Shown: in pieces, positions 19,708 through 28,382 of the stretch
Position numbering within the stretch: the first letter of the stretch is position 1
Layout of the letters: every line of letters begins with the position of its first letter
NCBI GenBank assembly: GCA_016713405.1
Contig: JADJPF010000022.1
Span: forward strand, 124,001-188,000
Source of the DNA: Blastocatellia bacterium
GTDB taxonomy: Bacteria > Acidobacteriota > Blastocatellia > Chloracidobacteriales > JADJPF01
DNA length: 64,000 nt
Reading direction: 5' to 3'
Notes under the pieces: generated by a model
What the model was told of the DNA's origin: nothing
The model's database searches: none
Seen by the model: the letters and a program-made list of their open reading frames with translations, nothing else
Made by a program: the position numbers and the translations under genes

Positions 19708-20989
19708 CTAAATTACAGTACCATCTGCAATAGTAGTATTTTTAGGGATAATTACTATTCCTTCTCGGATATAATAATTTGGCCCATCATAATCATCTAA
19801 GCCTTTTTCATTAATAATACGCACATTAGCACCCACACGAGCATTAGTATCAATAATAGCTTTACGTAATGTAGTTCCTTCACCAATGCCAATCCAGGGA
19901 ACAGAACTACGGCGATCTTTTTCAAGTTCTTCTAAAGATTGATAGGAATCTGCTCCCATTATCAGGCTATTTTCTATTTTTGTGCCTCCACCAATTCTAC
20001 AGCGTAGTCCAATGACGCTTCTTTCAATATAAGCTTCATTGATAATACAACCATCAGCAATTATTGCATCACGTACTTTACAACCACGCATTTTAGTAGC
20101 AGGTAGAAAACGAGGACGAGTATAAATTGGTGCAGAAGTATCAAAGAAATTAAACTTAGGTAAAACACCAGTCATATCTAAATTAGCTCGATAAAACGCG
20201 CCTATAGTCCCAATATCTTCCCAATATCCGCCAAAGAGAAAAGCTTGTACATTAAGATCTTTTATTACAGCCGGAATAATTTCTTTGCCAAAATCAACAC
20301 AGCTAGTATTTTCATATAGGAAGTTTTCAATAAGCTGACGATCAAAAATATAAATTCCCATTGAAGCAAGGTAGGGACGTTGCTTGGCCTCTTCTGGACT
20401 AAGCCCAAAAAGCGTTGTATCAACTTTCATCGCTTTTAGAGCTTCACCTGTAGGTTTTTCAGCAAATTCAATGATTCGACCAAATTCATCGGTTTTTAGT
20501 AAACCAAATTCGCTAGCTTCATTTTCTGAAACAGGAATGACAGAAATGCTAACATCTGCTTTTGTTTGCCGGTGTTTAGCAACAAATTCTCTATAATCCA
20601 TACGATAAAGATGATCGCCTGACAAAATTAGCATTAATTTTGCTGCTGGATCAGTAAAATGACGTAAGCTTTGCCTCACGGCATCAGCAGTGCCTTGAAA
20701 CCAGCTAACATTTTCTGGTGTTTGTTCTGCTGCTAAAACTTCAACAAAACCATTAGAAAAAGCACTAAAACGATAAGTACGGTTAATATGATTATTAAGG
20801 GAAGCTGAATTAAACTGTGTTAGCACATAAATTTTAATGATATCGGAATTTATACAATTACTAACAGGAATATCAATTAAGCGATATTTTCCGCCTAGCG
20901 GGACGGCGGGTTTAGAACGTTCTTGGAGTGAGTGGAAATAGTCTTGAACCCTGTCCACCACCTAAAATGACCGCAAACACATCTCTCAT
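19708..20989 (-). CDS. glgC: Glucose-1-phosphate adenylyltransferase (ADP-glucose pyrophosphorylase), one frameshift
   Basis: Makes ADP-glucose from glucose-1-phosphate and ATP for glycogen synthesis in the cytoplasm. It is about 427 residues after correction. Start ATG at 20989 gives MRDVFAVILGGGQGSRL, the nucleotide-binding loop. ERSKPAVPLGGKYRLIDIP, WFQGTADAVRQ and LILSGDHLYRMDY follow. FAEKPTGEALKAMKVDTT and the end YYIREGIVIIPKNTTIADG are those of the cyanobacterial/plant-type enzyme. A left-handed beta-helix forms the C-terminal third. The frame is broken near 20921-20925, where one extra base separates FPLT from ERSKP; removing it restores the N-terminus. It diverges from psuG. Confidence 0.9.
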
Positions 20990-21100
20990 AAATCTCTTTT
21001 CCCCTTGCGGTTAGAATATGGTAAATAAACTCGTTTAAAGTGAGCGAAAAAATTATAATACCGTTTTCAAAATATGCTAAGTAATCAAAGCTTTTAATTA

Positions 21101-21228
21101 GCCCTGCCCTGAAAGCACAGAGCTATTATCAAAAGCCCTACTGAGGGTTAAAAAATAATAGATCCTCAAATGTTACATCATAGCGTTTAATATTAGGCAA
21201 GCCCTTCAGGGCTTTTGCATGTATTGCT
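21101..21228. repeat. Palindrome-rich intergenic element between glgC and psuG
   Basis: Contains AAGCCCTACTGAGGGTT and then AAGCCCTTCAGGGCTT (about 21211-21226), a compact hairpin, with CATAGCGTTTAA between them. The building blocks resemble those at 25025-25052 and 54769-54825. It may be a decayed copy of a dispersed palindromic repeat. Confidence 0.4.
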
Positions 21229-21245
21229 TGTCTTAGGAGATAGCT

Positions 21246-22163
21246 TTGGCAACTAATTTAGTCATTTCTGATGATATTCAAATTGCACTTTCAGAAGGTG
21301 AAGCTGTTGTAGCACTGGAGTCAGCCGTAATTGCTACTGGGCTACCTTCACCACATAATTTAACGGCAGCTTATCGTTGTGAAGCAGCAATTCGTTTGCA
21401 AGGTGCTAAACCTGCAACTATTGCTATTTTAGCTGGAATGGCTAAAGTAGGCTGTAGTTCCGATGAAATAGATGATCTAGGTATTCGTGATGATGTTGTA
21501 AAGACCAATTTAAGCAACCTTAGTGCTATTATGGCTCAAGGACGTTGGGGAGCAACTACAGTTTCTACAACTATGCACCTGGCAGCACAGGCTAAACTTA
21601 TGGTTTTTTCAACGGGTGGAATAGGTGGAGTCCATAAAGGGGCAGAAAAAACTTTTGATATTTCTTCTGACCTCTTAGCTCTTTCTCGATATCCCCTTAT
21701 AGTTGTTGCTGCTGGAGCTAAGTCAATTTTAGATTTACCTCGTACAGTAGAAGTGTTGGAAACTCTAGGCGTTCCTATAATTGGTTATAATACTGATGAA
21801 TTACCTGCATTTTACTCACGTAAAAGTGGTATAAAACTTGATATTGTAGCCCAAGAGCCAGCCGATGTTGCTCGAATTGCTAAAGAACATTGGCAATTAG
21901 GTTTAGGAGGAGGGTTATTAGTAGTAAACCCTATAGCAGAACATCATGAAATTCCCGCTCAGGAAATGGAAGAAATCTATAAGACGGCTATGGATAATGC
22001 CGCCCTTGAGCAAATAACAGGAAAAGCTGTAACTCCTTATTTACTGGCTAAACTAGGCAGTTTAACTAATGGTCGTACAATTACTAGTAATATAGCATTA
22101 CTAGAAAATAATGCTCGCGTTGCTGGGGCAATAGCAGTAGCATTAGCAGAACAATTAAAATAG
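21246..22163 (+). CDS. psuG: Pseudouridine-5'-phosphate glycosidase
   Basis: Cleaves pseudouridine 5'-phosphate reversibly to uracil and ribose 5-phosphate, salvaging modified RNA bases in the cytoplasm. The 305-residue length is normal. The start is TTG at 21246, 6 nt after TAGGAG. Signatures include VALESAVIATGLPSPHN near the N-terminus, GRWGATTVSTTM, and the highly conserved block around FSTGGIGGVHKGAEKTFD, followed by GYNTDELPAFY. The partner kinase psuK is not in the window. It is followed after 8 bp by der and probably co-transcribed. Confidence 0.92.
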   Translation: MATNLVISDDIQIALSEGEAVVALESAVIATGLPSPHNLTAAYRCEAAIRLQGAKPATIAILAGMAKVGCSSDEIDDLGIRDDVVKTNLSNLSAIMAQGRWGATTVSTTMHLAAQAKLMVFSTGGIGGVHKGAEKTFDISSDLLALSRYPLIVVAAGAKSILDLPRTVEVLETLGVPIIGYNTDELPAFYSRKSGIKLDIVAQEPADVARIAKEHWQLGLGGGLLVVNPIAEHHEIPAQEMEEIYKTAMDNAALEQITGKAVTPYLLAKLGSLTNGRTITSNIALLENNARVAGAIAVALAEQLK

Positions 22164-22171
22164 GTAATTTT

Positions 22172-23536
22172 ATGGAAACAACAGAAATTTTAGAAGATTT
22201 AATAGAAACAAATAGTAATGATTTGCCCTCAGTAGTCATAGTTGGCCGTCCAAATGTTGGCAAATCTACGCTTTTTAATCGATTAACAGAAACTCGCCGG
22301 GCCTTAGTTGCAGATATTCCTGGTCTAACTCGTGATCGAATTTATGGACGGGTGCTTTGGTCTGGATGTGAATTTGAAATTGTTGATACAGGCGGAATTA
22401 TTCCTGATGATGAAGCAGAAATCCCTATCAACATCTTGCGCCAAGCCAAAGTAGCATTGGATAAAGCTAGTTTAATTTTGCTTCTAGTTGATGCTAGAGC
22501 AGGAATTACATCTCTTGATGAAGAGTTAGCATATTTACTTAGGGGTTTAGGTAAACCTGTTTTTGTAGTAGCTAACAAAGCAGATGCTCAAAAAATAGAA
22601 AGTCATGCTGCTGAGTTTTATGCTTTAGGTTTTAATGAAGTTTTTCCTGTTTCCGCTGAACATGGAAATGGTACAGGTGAATTATTAGACGATGTGGTTA
22701 AACTGCTCCCTTTTGCAGAAAAAGAAGAAAAAAAAGTAGAAGAGATTAAAATAGCTATTATTGGTCGTCCTAATACCGGTAAATCATCACTTGTCAACAA
22801 GTTACTGGGCCAAGAACGAGTAATTGTATCTCCAATTGCTGGCACCACAAGAGATGCTATTGATACAGTCTTAGAGCATGACGGAAAAATCTTTCGCCTT
22901 ATTGATACAGCAGGCATTCGCCGCAAAGGACGTACTACAGAAGTACTTGAAAAACTTTCTGTAATTATGGCAAAAAAGAGTATTGAAAAAGCTGATGTAG
23001 CAATTCTAATGATTGATGGTGTAGAAGGCCCAACAGCACTTGATGCTAACATTGCTGGCTATGCTCATGAAGCAGGTTGCTCAATGATAATTGCTGTTAA
23101 TAAATGGGATTTAGTAGAAAAAGATACTTACACAGCAATAGAGTATGAAAAAGATCTAAGAGAACATATGAAATACTTGGATTATGCTCCTGTTACTTTT
23201 ATTTCTGCTTTGACAGGCCAAAGAGTAACTAAAGTATTGGATATTGCTGCAAAAGCTTATCAAGCACGAAATGCACGTGTTAGCACAGCAGAATTAAACC
23301 GATTTTTTGAAGAAAATATTGCTCAACCTCGTGCTAGCACACCTAGTAAAAGCCCTGTTAAAGTACGCTATATTACTCAAGCAAGAACTTCACCACCTAT
23401 GTTTGTACTTTTTACAAACACAAGTACAAAGCTACATTTTTCCTATGAAAGATATATTGAAAATCGTTTAAGAGATGAGTTTGGCTTTTTTGCAACACCA
23501 ATTAGAGTTAAACAAAAAGGAAGGATAAAAAAGTAA
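22172..23536 (+). CDS. der: Ribosome biogenesis GTPase Der (EngA)
   Basis: An essential double-G-domain GTPase acting in 50S subunit maturation, 454 residues. The first G domain has GRPNVGKS at 25-32, DTGG and NKAD. The second has GRPNTGKS near residue 200, DTAGIRRKGR and NKWD. The C-terminal KH-like domain ends IRVKQKGRIKK. A short acidic linker separates the two G domains. ATG at 22172 follows psuG by 8 bp. A strong terminator follows. Confidence 0.97.
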   Translation: METTEILEDLIETNSNDLPSVVIVGRPNVGKSTLFNRLTETRRALVADIPGLTRDRIYGRVLWSGCEFEIVDTGGIIPDDEAEIPINILRQAKVALDKASLILLLVDARAGITSLDEELAYLLRGLGKPVFVVANKADAQKIESHAAEFYALGFNEVFPVSAEHGNGTGELLDDVVKLLPFAEKEEKKVEEIKIAIIGRPNTGKSSLVNKLLGQERVIVSPIAGTTRDAIDTVLEHDGKIFRLIDTAGIRRKGRTTEVLEKLSVIMAKKSIEKADVAILMIDGVEGPTALDANIAGYAHEAGCSMIIAVNKWDLVEKDTYTAIEYEKDLREHMKYLDYAPVTFISALTGQRVTKVLDIAAKAYQARNARVSTAELNRFFEENIAQPRASTPSKSPVKVRYITQARTSPPMFVLFTNTSTKLHFSYERYIENRLRDEFGFFATPIRVKQKGRIKK

Positions 23537-23550
23537 CTGCTAAAATCATA

Positions 23551-23590
23551 AAAATAAAAAAGGGAGAAAATTTTTCTCCCTTTTTTATTT
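23551..23590. terminator. Bidirectional terminator between der and tRNA-Leu
   Basis: A long near-perfect hairpin, AAAAGGGAGAAAA against TTTTCTCCCTTTT with further A and T flanks, serving der on the plus strand. It lies just past the 3' end of the minus-strand tRNA, so it can end both transcripts. Confidence 0.85.
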
Positions 23591-23592
23591 TA

Positions 23593-23674
23593 TGCCGGAG
23601 GGGGGACTTGAACCCCCACAGGTTGCCCTATACGCCCCTCAAACGTACGTGTCTGCCAATTCCACCACTTCGGC
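23593..23674 (-). tRNA. tRNA-Leu (anticodon GAG)
   Basis: An 82-nt cloverleaf with a long variable arm, read on the minus strand. The 5' end is GCCGAAG and the D-arm contains GGAATTGGCAGAC, typical of tRNA-Leu. The anticodon arm is TACGT-TTGAGGG-GCGTA, giving GAG. The T-arm has GGTTCAAGTCC. The acceptor pairs except for one A-C at position 5:68, which may be a sequence error. CCA is not encoded. It lies 29 bp downstream of the secG stop on the same strand. Confidence 0.92.
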
Positions 23675-23703
23675 AAGTTATTAAAACTTTAAATATCTAA
23701 AGA

Positions 23704-24213
23704 CTATTTGTTGTCTTTTTTAGCATCTTTATTAGCTTCTGGTTTAGAAGCATCTGTTTTAGTTGCACCTTCAGATTTGGCTTTATCTTCAGCTTTATTT
23801 TCTGCTGGCTTTTCTTCTGTTTTACCAGTTGCTGCTGGGCTTGCCGCTGGTGTTGGTACAGTAGTTTCACCAGTAGCAGCATTAGCACCTGGGCTAACAA
23901 GTGGAGATGGTAATGGTGTAGGTGTTGTTGCAGGTAAAACTGGGTCATCATCTAAGCCGGAAGCAACTGACCCTCCGCCTAATATTCCAGGCATAGAAAA
24001 AAGAAAAGATAAAATCATATAAAGACTAGCAGCAACTAAAGTAACTTTAGCAATTGTGCTTGCTGCACCTCTAGGGCCAAAAGCGTTTTGCGCTCCACCT
24101 CCACCAAGTGCTGATGCTATATCCCCTTTGCCTGATTGAAGTAGTACAGAACCTATTAAGGTTAAAGAGGCGAGTATAAAAAGTGCTAACAATAACCAAC
24201 TATACCAATGCAT
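23704..24213 (-). CDS. secG: Preprotein translocase subunit SecG with long charged tail
   Basis: A small inner-membrane subunit of the SecYEG channel. Two hydrophobic helices (about residues 5-24 and 55-76) flank the conserved loop LLQSGKGDIASALGGGG, followed by FGPRGAAS. At 169 residues it is about twice the usual length of about 75-110. The extra 90 residues are a Pro/Thr-rich then Lys/Glu/Ala-rich low-complexity tail. It follows tpiA by 24 bp, an arrangement seen in many bacteria. Confidence 0.92.
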   Translation of the reverse strand: MHWYSWLLLALFILASLTLIGSVLLQSGKGDIASALGGGGAQNAFGPRGAASTIAKVTLVAASLYMILSFLFSMPGILGGGSVASGLDDDPVLPATTPTPLPSPLVSPGANAATGETTVPTPAASPAATGKTEEKPAENKAEDKAKSEGATKTDASKPEANKDAKKDNK

Positions 24214-24237
24214 GAAAATATATTACCTAACTTTTAC

Positions 24238-24993
24238 TTACTTGTAGTTTACGATTTGTGCAAAACTAGTAGCGTCTAAACTCGCACCACCAACTAAAGC
24301 ACCATCTATATCAATTTCTGCCATTAAACTAGCAATATTGTCCGGTTTAACACTACCGCCGTAAAGAATAGGTAGTTTTTGGCTTAACTCATCTCCCCAA
24401 TTATCAGCAATCACATTGCGGATAAATTTGTGCATTGTTGCTGCAATTTTAGGTGTAGCTGTTTTGCCAGTACCAATAGCCCAAACCGGCTCGTAAGCGA
24501 TGAGAATAAGCGAAAGTTCTTTAGCTGTCAAGCCCCTTAACCCACCCTTAAGTTGAGAACCTACGACATTTTCCATCTCTCCACTTTCACGATCTGCCAA
24601 ACGTTCACCAACACAAACAATAGGTTTAAGTCCTGCATCCAAGGCAGCACGAACTTTTTTATTTATCATTTCATCTGTTTCTTTGTAATATTGCCGTCTT
24701 TCAGAATGCCCAATAATTACATAACTACAGCCTAAATCTTTTAGCATCTCGCCAGAAATTTCTCCTGTAAAAGCACCTTGTCCAGCACTTTCACAAAGAC
24801 TTTGCCCAGCAGTCTTAATATTTGAACCTTCTAGGCGATCATTGACGGTTTTTAGCGCGGTAAATGCAGGAGCAACAACAATATCGCAGTGGCGTGAATT
24901 AACCACTTGAGGCTTTAAGTCTAATACTAATTGCACCGCCTCAGATAATAATTTGAACATTTTCCAATTGCCTACAATAACAGGTCGGCGCAT
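24238..24993 (-). CDS. tpiA: Triosephosphate isomerase
   Basis: Interconverts dihydroxyacetone phosphate and glyceraldehyde 3-phosphate in glycolysis. It has 251 residues, a normal length. The catalytic Lys11 is in GNWKMF, His96 in GHSERR and Glu168 in AYEPVWAIGTGKTA. The phosphate loop YGGSVKPDN is present near the C-terminus. It is the third gene of the gapA-pgk-tpiA-secG cluster. Confidence 0.97.
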   Translation of the reverse strand: MRRPVIVGNWKMFKLLSEAVQLVLDLKPQVVNSRHCDIVVAPAFTALKTVNDRLEGSNIKTAGQSLCESAGQGAFTGEISGEMLKDLGCSYVIIGHSERRQYYKETDEMINKKVRAALDAGLKPIVCVGERLADRESGEMENVVGSQLKGGLRGLTAKELSLILIAYEPVWAIGTGKTATPKIAATMHKFIRNVIADNWGDELSQKLPILYGGSVKPDNIASLMAEIDIDGALVGGASLDATSFAQIVNYK

Positions 24994-25024
24994 TTTTTCC
25001 TCTTTTCACATAAATAGAATTTTA

Positions 25025-25052
25025 ATAGCGTAAGGTTAAAACCCTACGCTAT
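25025..25052. repeat. Small palindromic element between pgk and tpiA
   Basis: Arms ATAGCGTA at 25025-25032 and TACGCTAT at 25045-25052, extended inward by GGTT/AACC with one mismatch. It lacks a T tract, so it could be a processing or attenuation hairpin within the operon. Its core resembles 54797-54820. Confidence 0.45.
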
Positions 25053-25057
25053 ATATA

Positions 25058-26245
25058 TTAAACTGCATCATTTAAGGCTTTTACTCCTGGGAGTTCAATG
25101 CCTGAAAGAAACTCTAAACTTGCTCCACCACCTGTTGAAACGTGGGAAACTTGATCTGCTACACCTGCTTGGTTAATGGCTGCAACTGAGTCACCACCAC
25201 CAATAATTGTTGTACCTTGACAGTCTGCAACTGCTTTTGCAACTGCCATTGTACCTTGAGCATAGCTTTCTTTTTCAAATATTCCCATTGGGCCATTCCA
25301 AACAATGGTTTTTGCGCTAGCAATTTCCTTACAATAAGTTGCGACTGTTTCAGCACCGATATCAAAACCTGCTTCATCTTCGACTGTTTCACTAATAGAA
25401 CAAGTTCTTAAAGATTCTGCTGTTTCCATATTTTTAGCAACAACATGATCTGAAGGTAAAACTAGTCGAACTCCACGACTTTCAGCCTTAGCCATTAATT
25501 CTTTAGCCAAGTCTAATTTATCGTCTTCTACCAATGATTTACCTATGCTCAGACCTTGAGCTTTTAAGAAGGTATAAGCCATTGCACCACCAATTAATAA
25601 AACATTGGCAGATTTCAATAAGTTTTCAATGACTTCTATTTTATCAGACACTTTTGCACCACCAAGAATAACTACAAAAGGGTGTTCAGGTGAATAAAGA
25701 GCTTTGCCTAAATATTCTAACTCTTTTTCCATTAAAAACCCTGCTCCAGCTTTAGCAGTAAAGTGAGTCATTCCAACCGTAGAAGCATGCGCACGATGAG
25801 CAGTGCCAAAAGCATCATTGACATAAATGTCACAAAGCGAAGCTAATTGACGGGAAAAACTTTCATCATTTTTTTCTTCTTCAGCATGAAAACGTAAGTT
25901 TTCTAGTAGCAAAACTTCGCCATTAGCTAAGTTATTTACTGCTGTTTCAACTTCACTACCAACACAGTCATTAGCAAATTTAACTTCTTTTCCAAGTAGT
26001 TCTGCTAGACGATCTGCTACAGGTTTTAAGGAATATTTAGCATTAACTGTGCCTTTTGGCCGTCCAAGATGCGAGGCAAGAATTAGCCTCGCACCTTTTT
26101 CTAAAGCATAATTAATTGTAGGAAGTGCCGATGTAATACGGGTATCATCGCTTACTTGCCCACCTGATAGAGGAACATTAAAATCCACTCTAATAAATAG
26201 ACGTTTACCGCCAAGGTCTAAATCTCTAATAGTTAATTTCTTCAT
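25058..26245 (-). CDS. pgk: Phosphoglycerate kinase
   Basis: Transfers phosphate from 1,3-bisphosphoglycerate to ADP. It is 395 residues, a normal length. RVDFNVPL at about 19-26, SHLGRPKG, GGAKVSDKI and the late GGGDSVAAI are the family signatures for triose and nucleotide binding. It lies 14 bp after gapA and 64 bp before tpiA, with a palindrome in that gap. Confidence 0.97.
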   Translation of the reverse strand: MKKLTIRDLDLGGKRLFIRVDFNVPLSGGQVSDDTRITSALPTINYALEKGARLILASHLGRPKGTVNAKYSLKPVADRLAELLGKEVKFANDCVGSEVETAVNNLANGEVLLLENLRFHAEEEKNDESFSRQLASLCDIYVNDAFGTAHRAHASTVGMTHFTAKAGAGFLMEKELEYLGKALYSPEHPFVVILGGAKVSDKIEVIENLLKSANVLLIGGAMAYTFLKAQGLSIGKSLVEDDKLDLAKELMAKAESRGVRLVLPSDHVVAKNMETAESLRTCSISETVEDEAGFDIGAETVATYCKEIASAKTIVWNGPMGIFEKESYAQGTMAVAKAVADCQGTTIIGGGDSVAAINQAGVADQVSHVSTGGGASLEFLSGIELPGVKALNDAV

Positions 26246-26259
26246 AGCCTACCCCTAAT

Positions 26260-27267
26260 TTATAAACCCTTTGCTACTAAGAAGTTAATTAGGTCACGAA
26301 CTCGACAGCTATAACCCCATTCATTATCATACCAAGCCATAACATGGACTAGGTGACTATCTACAACTTTAGTGTAACCAGCATCTACAATTGAAGAATG
26401 AGGATTACCACGAAAATCAATAGAAACAAGTTCTTCTTCGCAAAACTCTAAAATATTTTTCATCGGGCCGTGTGCAGCATCTTTTAGAGCTTGGTTGACT
26501 TCTTCTTTAGTAGTAGCTTTTTCTAATGAAACAACTAAATCTACAACTGATACATTAGGAGTAGGAACACGCAAAGCAATTCCATCTAGTTTTCCTTTTA
26601 GTTCTGGAACTACTAGCCCTATAGCCTTTGCTGCACCTGTTGTAGTAGGAATTATTGACATTGCAGCAGCACGAGCGCGTCTTAAATCTTTATGAGGTAG
26701 GTCTAAAATCTTTTGGTCATTGGTATAAGAATGAATGGTTGTCATTGAGCCACGAACAATAGTAAATTTCTCGTGTAGCACTTTAGCAACGGGAGCTAAA
26801 CAATTTGTGGTACAAGAAGCATTAGAAATCACATGATGATTTGCTGCATTATAAGCCTCATCATTAACGCCTAATACTAATGTAATATCTTCGTTTTTAC
26901 CTGGAGCAGAAATAATTACTTTTTTTACTCCATCGCGTAAGTGTAAAGCGCATTTATCTCTATCAACATATCTTCCTGTAGATTCAACAATAATTTCTGC
27001 ACCAACAGCACCCCAATTAATTTTTGTTATATCTGGCTCGCTATAAACTTTGATTGTGCGACCATTAACAACTAAATCATTTTCATGTACTTCAACTTTA
27101 GCGTCAAAAGTGCCAATTATAGAATCATATTTTAGTAAGTGAGCTAGAGTTTTAGCGTCCGTAAGATCATTTACAGCAACAAACTCTATTTCTGGGTTAT
27201 TAATTGCAGAGCGTAATAAATTGCGACCAATACGACCAAATCCATTAATACCAACTTTGACTGACAT
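26260..27267 (-). CDS. gapA: Glyceraldehyde-3-phosphate dehydrogenase, NAD-type
   Basis: Oxidises glyceraldehyde 3-phosphate to 1,3-bisphosphoglycerate with NAD. It is 335 residues. The Rossmann motif is INGFGRIGR at 7-15, Asp34 is the NAD-preferring residue after the second strand, and catalytic Cys152 lies in SNASCTTN. The C-terminal WYDNEWGYS is conserved. The ATG at 27267 is 8 nt after AAGGAGGA. It is the first gene of the glycolytic operon, so the promoter should lie in 27268-27464. Confidence 0.97.
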   Translation of the reverse strand: MSVKVGINGFGRIGRNLLRSAINNPEIEFVAVNDLTDAKTLAHLLKYDSIIGTFDAKVEVHENDLVVNGRTIKVYSEPDITKINWGAVGAEIIVESTGRYVDRDKCALHLRDGVKKVIISAPGKNEDITLVLGVNDEAYNAANHHVISNASCTTNCLAPVAKVLHEKFTIVRGSMTTIHSYTNDQKILDLPHKDLRRARAAAMSIIPTTTGAAKAIGLVVPELKGKLDGIALRVPTPNVSVVDLVVSLEKATTKEEVNQALKDAAHGPMKNILEFCEEELVSIDFRGNPHSSIVDAGYTKVVDSHLVHVMAWYDNEWGYSCRVRDLINFLVAKGL

Positions 27268-27464
27268 AAATAGACTTCCTCCTTGACCAACTTTGCATTG
27301 GCCTTAAGTAATTTTCATAAGTTTTTTAAAATAAAACGATTATTTGAACAAAGTTTAGAATTACCATAAATGCGCTATTTAGAGCAAATAAACAGCGCGG
27401 AAATTTATTTAAGGAAAAAGTTATATTGTGAAGTGTTTTAAGAATTGAACACTTAAAAGTTAAA

Positions 27465-27890
27465 TTAGATTACCCAGTTTTCCACTTGAAATAAAGAAGG
27501 AAGATGTTTGAAGACTAAATCATTGCTAACAAGAATATAGCCATAACGATGAGCAATACAAGCAATCAGTAAATCAAAATCCTTTATAGGAGTAGCTTTG
27601 TTGTTCAACACAACTTTAGTTTTAGCAAAAAGTAACCAACAATCTTTATCCGTTATAACTGGACTAACAGTTAACAGAAAAGTTTCAATTCGTTGATAAG
27701 TTTTAGTTGGGTTAATGCTTGTTTCAGCACCAAAATACATCTCTCCTACCACTACATCACAGGTATAAGCAGGTTGGGAAAGATTTTCAAAAGCAGTGAT
27801 AGCTTTGTTTTCTTGTTCTTTACGGTAAATGGGTTGTTTGTAAGAACCATTAATAATGTAAGAGCAATGGTTAGTATCTAGTAAGTACAT
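27465..27890 (-). CDS. vapC: VapC-type PIN-domain toxin
   Basis: A 141-residue PIN-domain ribonuclease; VapC toxins usually cut tRNA or rRNA and need Mg2+. The acidic residues expected for the active site are Asp5 in LLDTN, Glu50 in VVVGEMYFGAE, Asp104/Asp106 in KDFDLLIACIAH, and Asp124 in ILVSNDLVF. It starts 2 bp after the stop of the antitoxin gene. That tight coupling is typical of type II toxin-antitoxin pairs. The RNA target is not predictable from sequence. Confidence 0.88.
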   Translation of the reverse strand: MYLLDTNHCSYIINGSYKQPIYRKEQENKAITAFENLSQPAYTCDVVVGEMYFGAETSINPTKTYQRIETFLLTVSPVITDKDCWLLFAKTKVVLNNKATPIKDFDLLIACIAHRYGYILVSNDLVFKHLPSLFQVENWVI

Positions 27891-27892
27891 AG

Positions 27893-28240
27893 TTAATCAA
27901 ACTCAACTACCTTATCTGAAAAAGTCCGATTTTCTTTAATCAAATCAATATTAATATCTTCACTATCATCAACAGCATTTCCTTCAAGAGCTTTCAACAT
28001 AGCTAAACGATCTTCTTTGCTTTGAGAAGGAGATAAAGTAGACTTTAAGTCGTTCCAAGTAAGAGGCATTGTCATGGATCGTTTCAAGCTTCTAGCGTCA
28101 ACTAATTTTTTAGCTCTAATGATAATTTCATCATTTTTTTTGACAAACTCTATATAATCACCGGATTCAGCACCTAAAGCATTACAAATGTCTTCAGGTA
28201 CAACTATTTGTCTTTTTGAACTCAGTTTACTAAGTATCAT
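27893..28240 (-). CDS. vapB: VapB-type AbrB/SpoVT-domain antitoxin
   Basis: A 115-residue antitoxin. The start is ATG at 28240, directly after AAGGAGGAATAAT; a longer frame to 28300 lacks a ribosome site. The N-terminal 45 residues, SSKRQIVVPEDICNALGA followed by GDYIEFV, form a swapped-hairpin AbrB DNA-binding domain. The C-terminus would bind and block the PIN toxin. The operon is probably autoregulated through the palindrome upstream. Confidence 0.85.
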   Translation of the reverse strand: MILSKLSSKRQIVVPEDICNALGAESGDYIEFVKKNDEIIIRAKKLVDARSLKRSMTMPLTWNDLKSTLSPSQSKEDRLAMLKALEGNAVDDSEDINIDLIKENRTFSDKVVEFD

Positions 28241-28252
28241 ATTATTCCTCCT

Positions 28253-28290
28253 TACTTTACTGCTTAGTTTTATCTTAAATCTGTAAAGTA
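28253..28290 (-). promoter_or_regulatory. Inverted repeat upstream of vapB, possible operator
   Basis: TACTTTAC at 28253-28260 is the exact reverse complement of GTAAAGTA at 28283-28290, with a 22-bp spacer. It sits just upstream of the vapB ribosome site, where an AbrB-type antitoxin would bind. The spacing is inferred, not known. Confidence 0.4.
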
Positions 28291-28382
28291 GTAAAACCAA
28301 ATGTAAGTTAATATTTTTATTCTACAAGTTCAATTTTATATATCACTAAAGCAGTCCATAGCTTAAAGACTTAAAAAAATAA

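Noticed and set aside
22342..23052. Minus-strand frames opposite der
   Set aside because: Antisense shadows of the der coding sequence.
25159..25411. Frames overlapping pgk on both strands
   Set aside because: Shadows of a well-conserved pgk frame.
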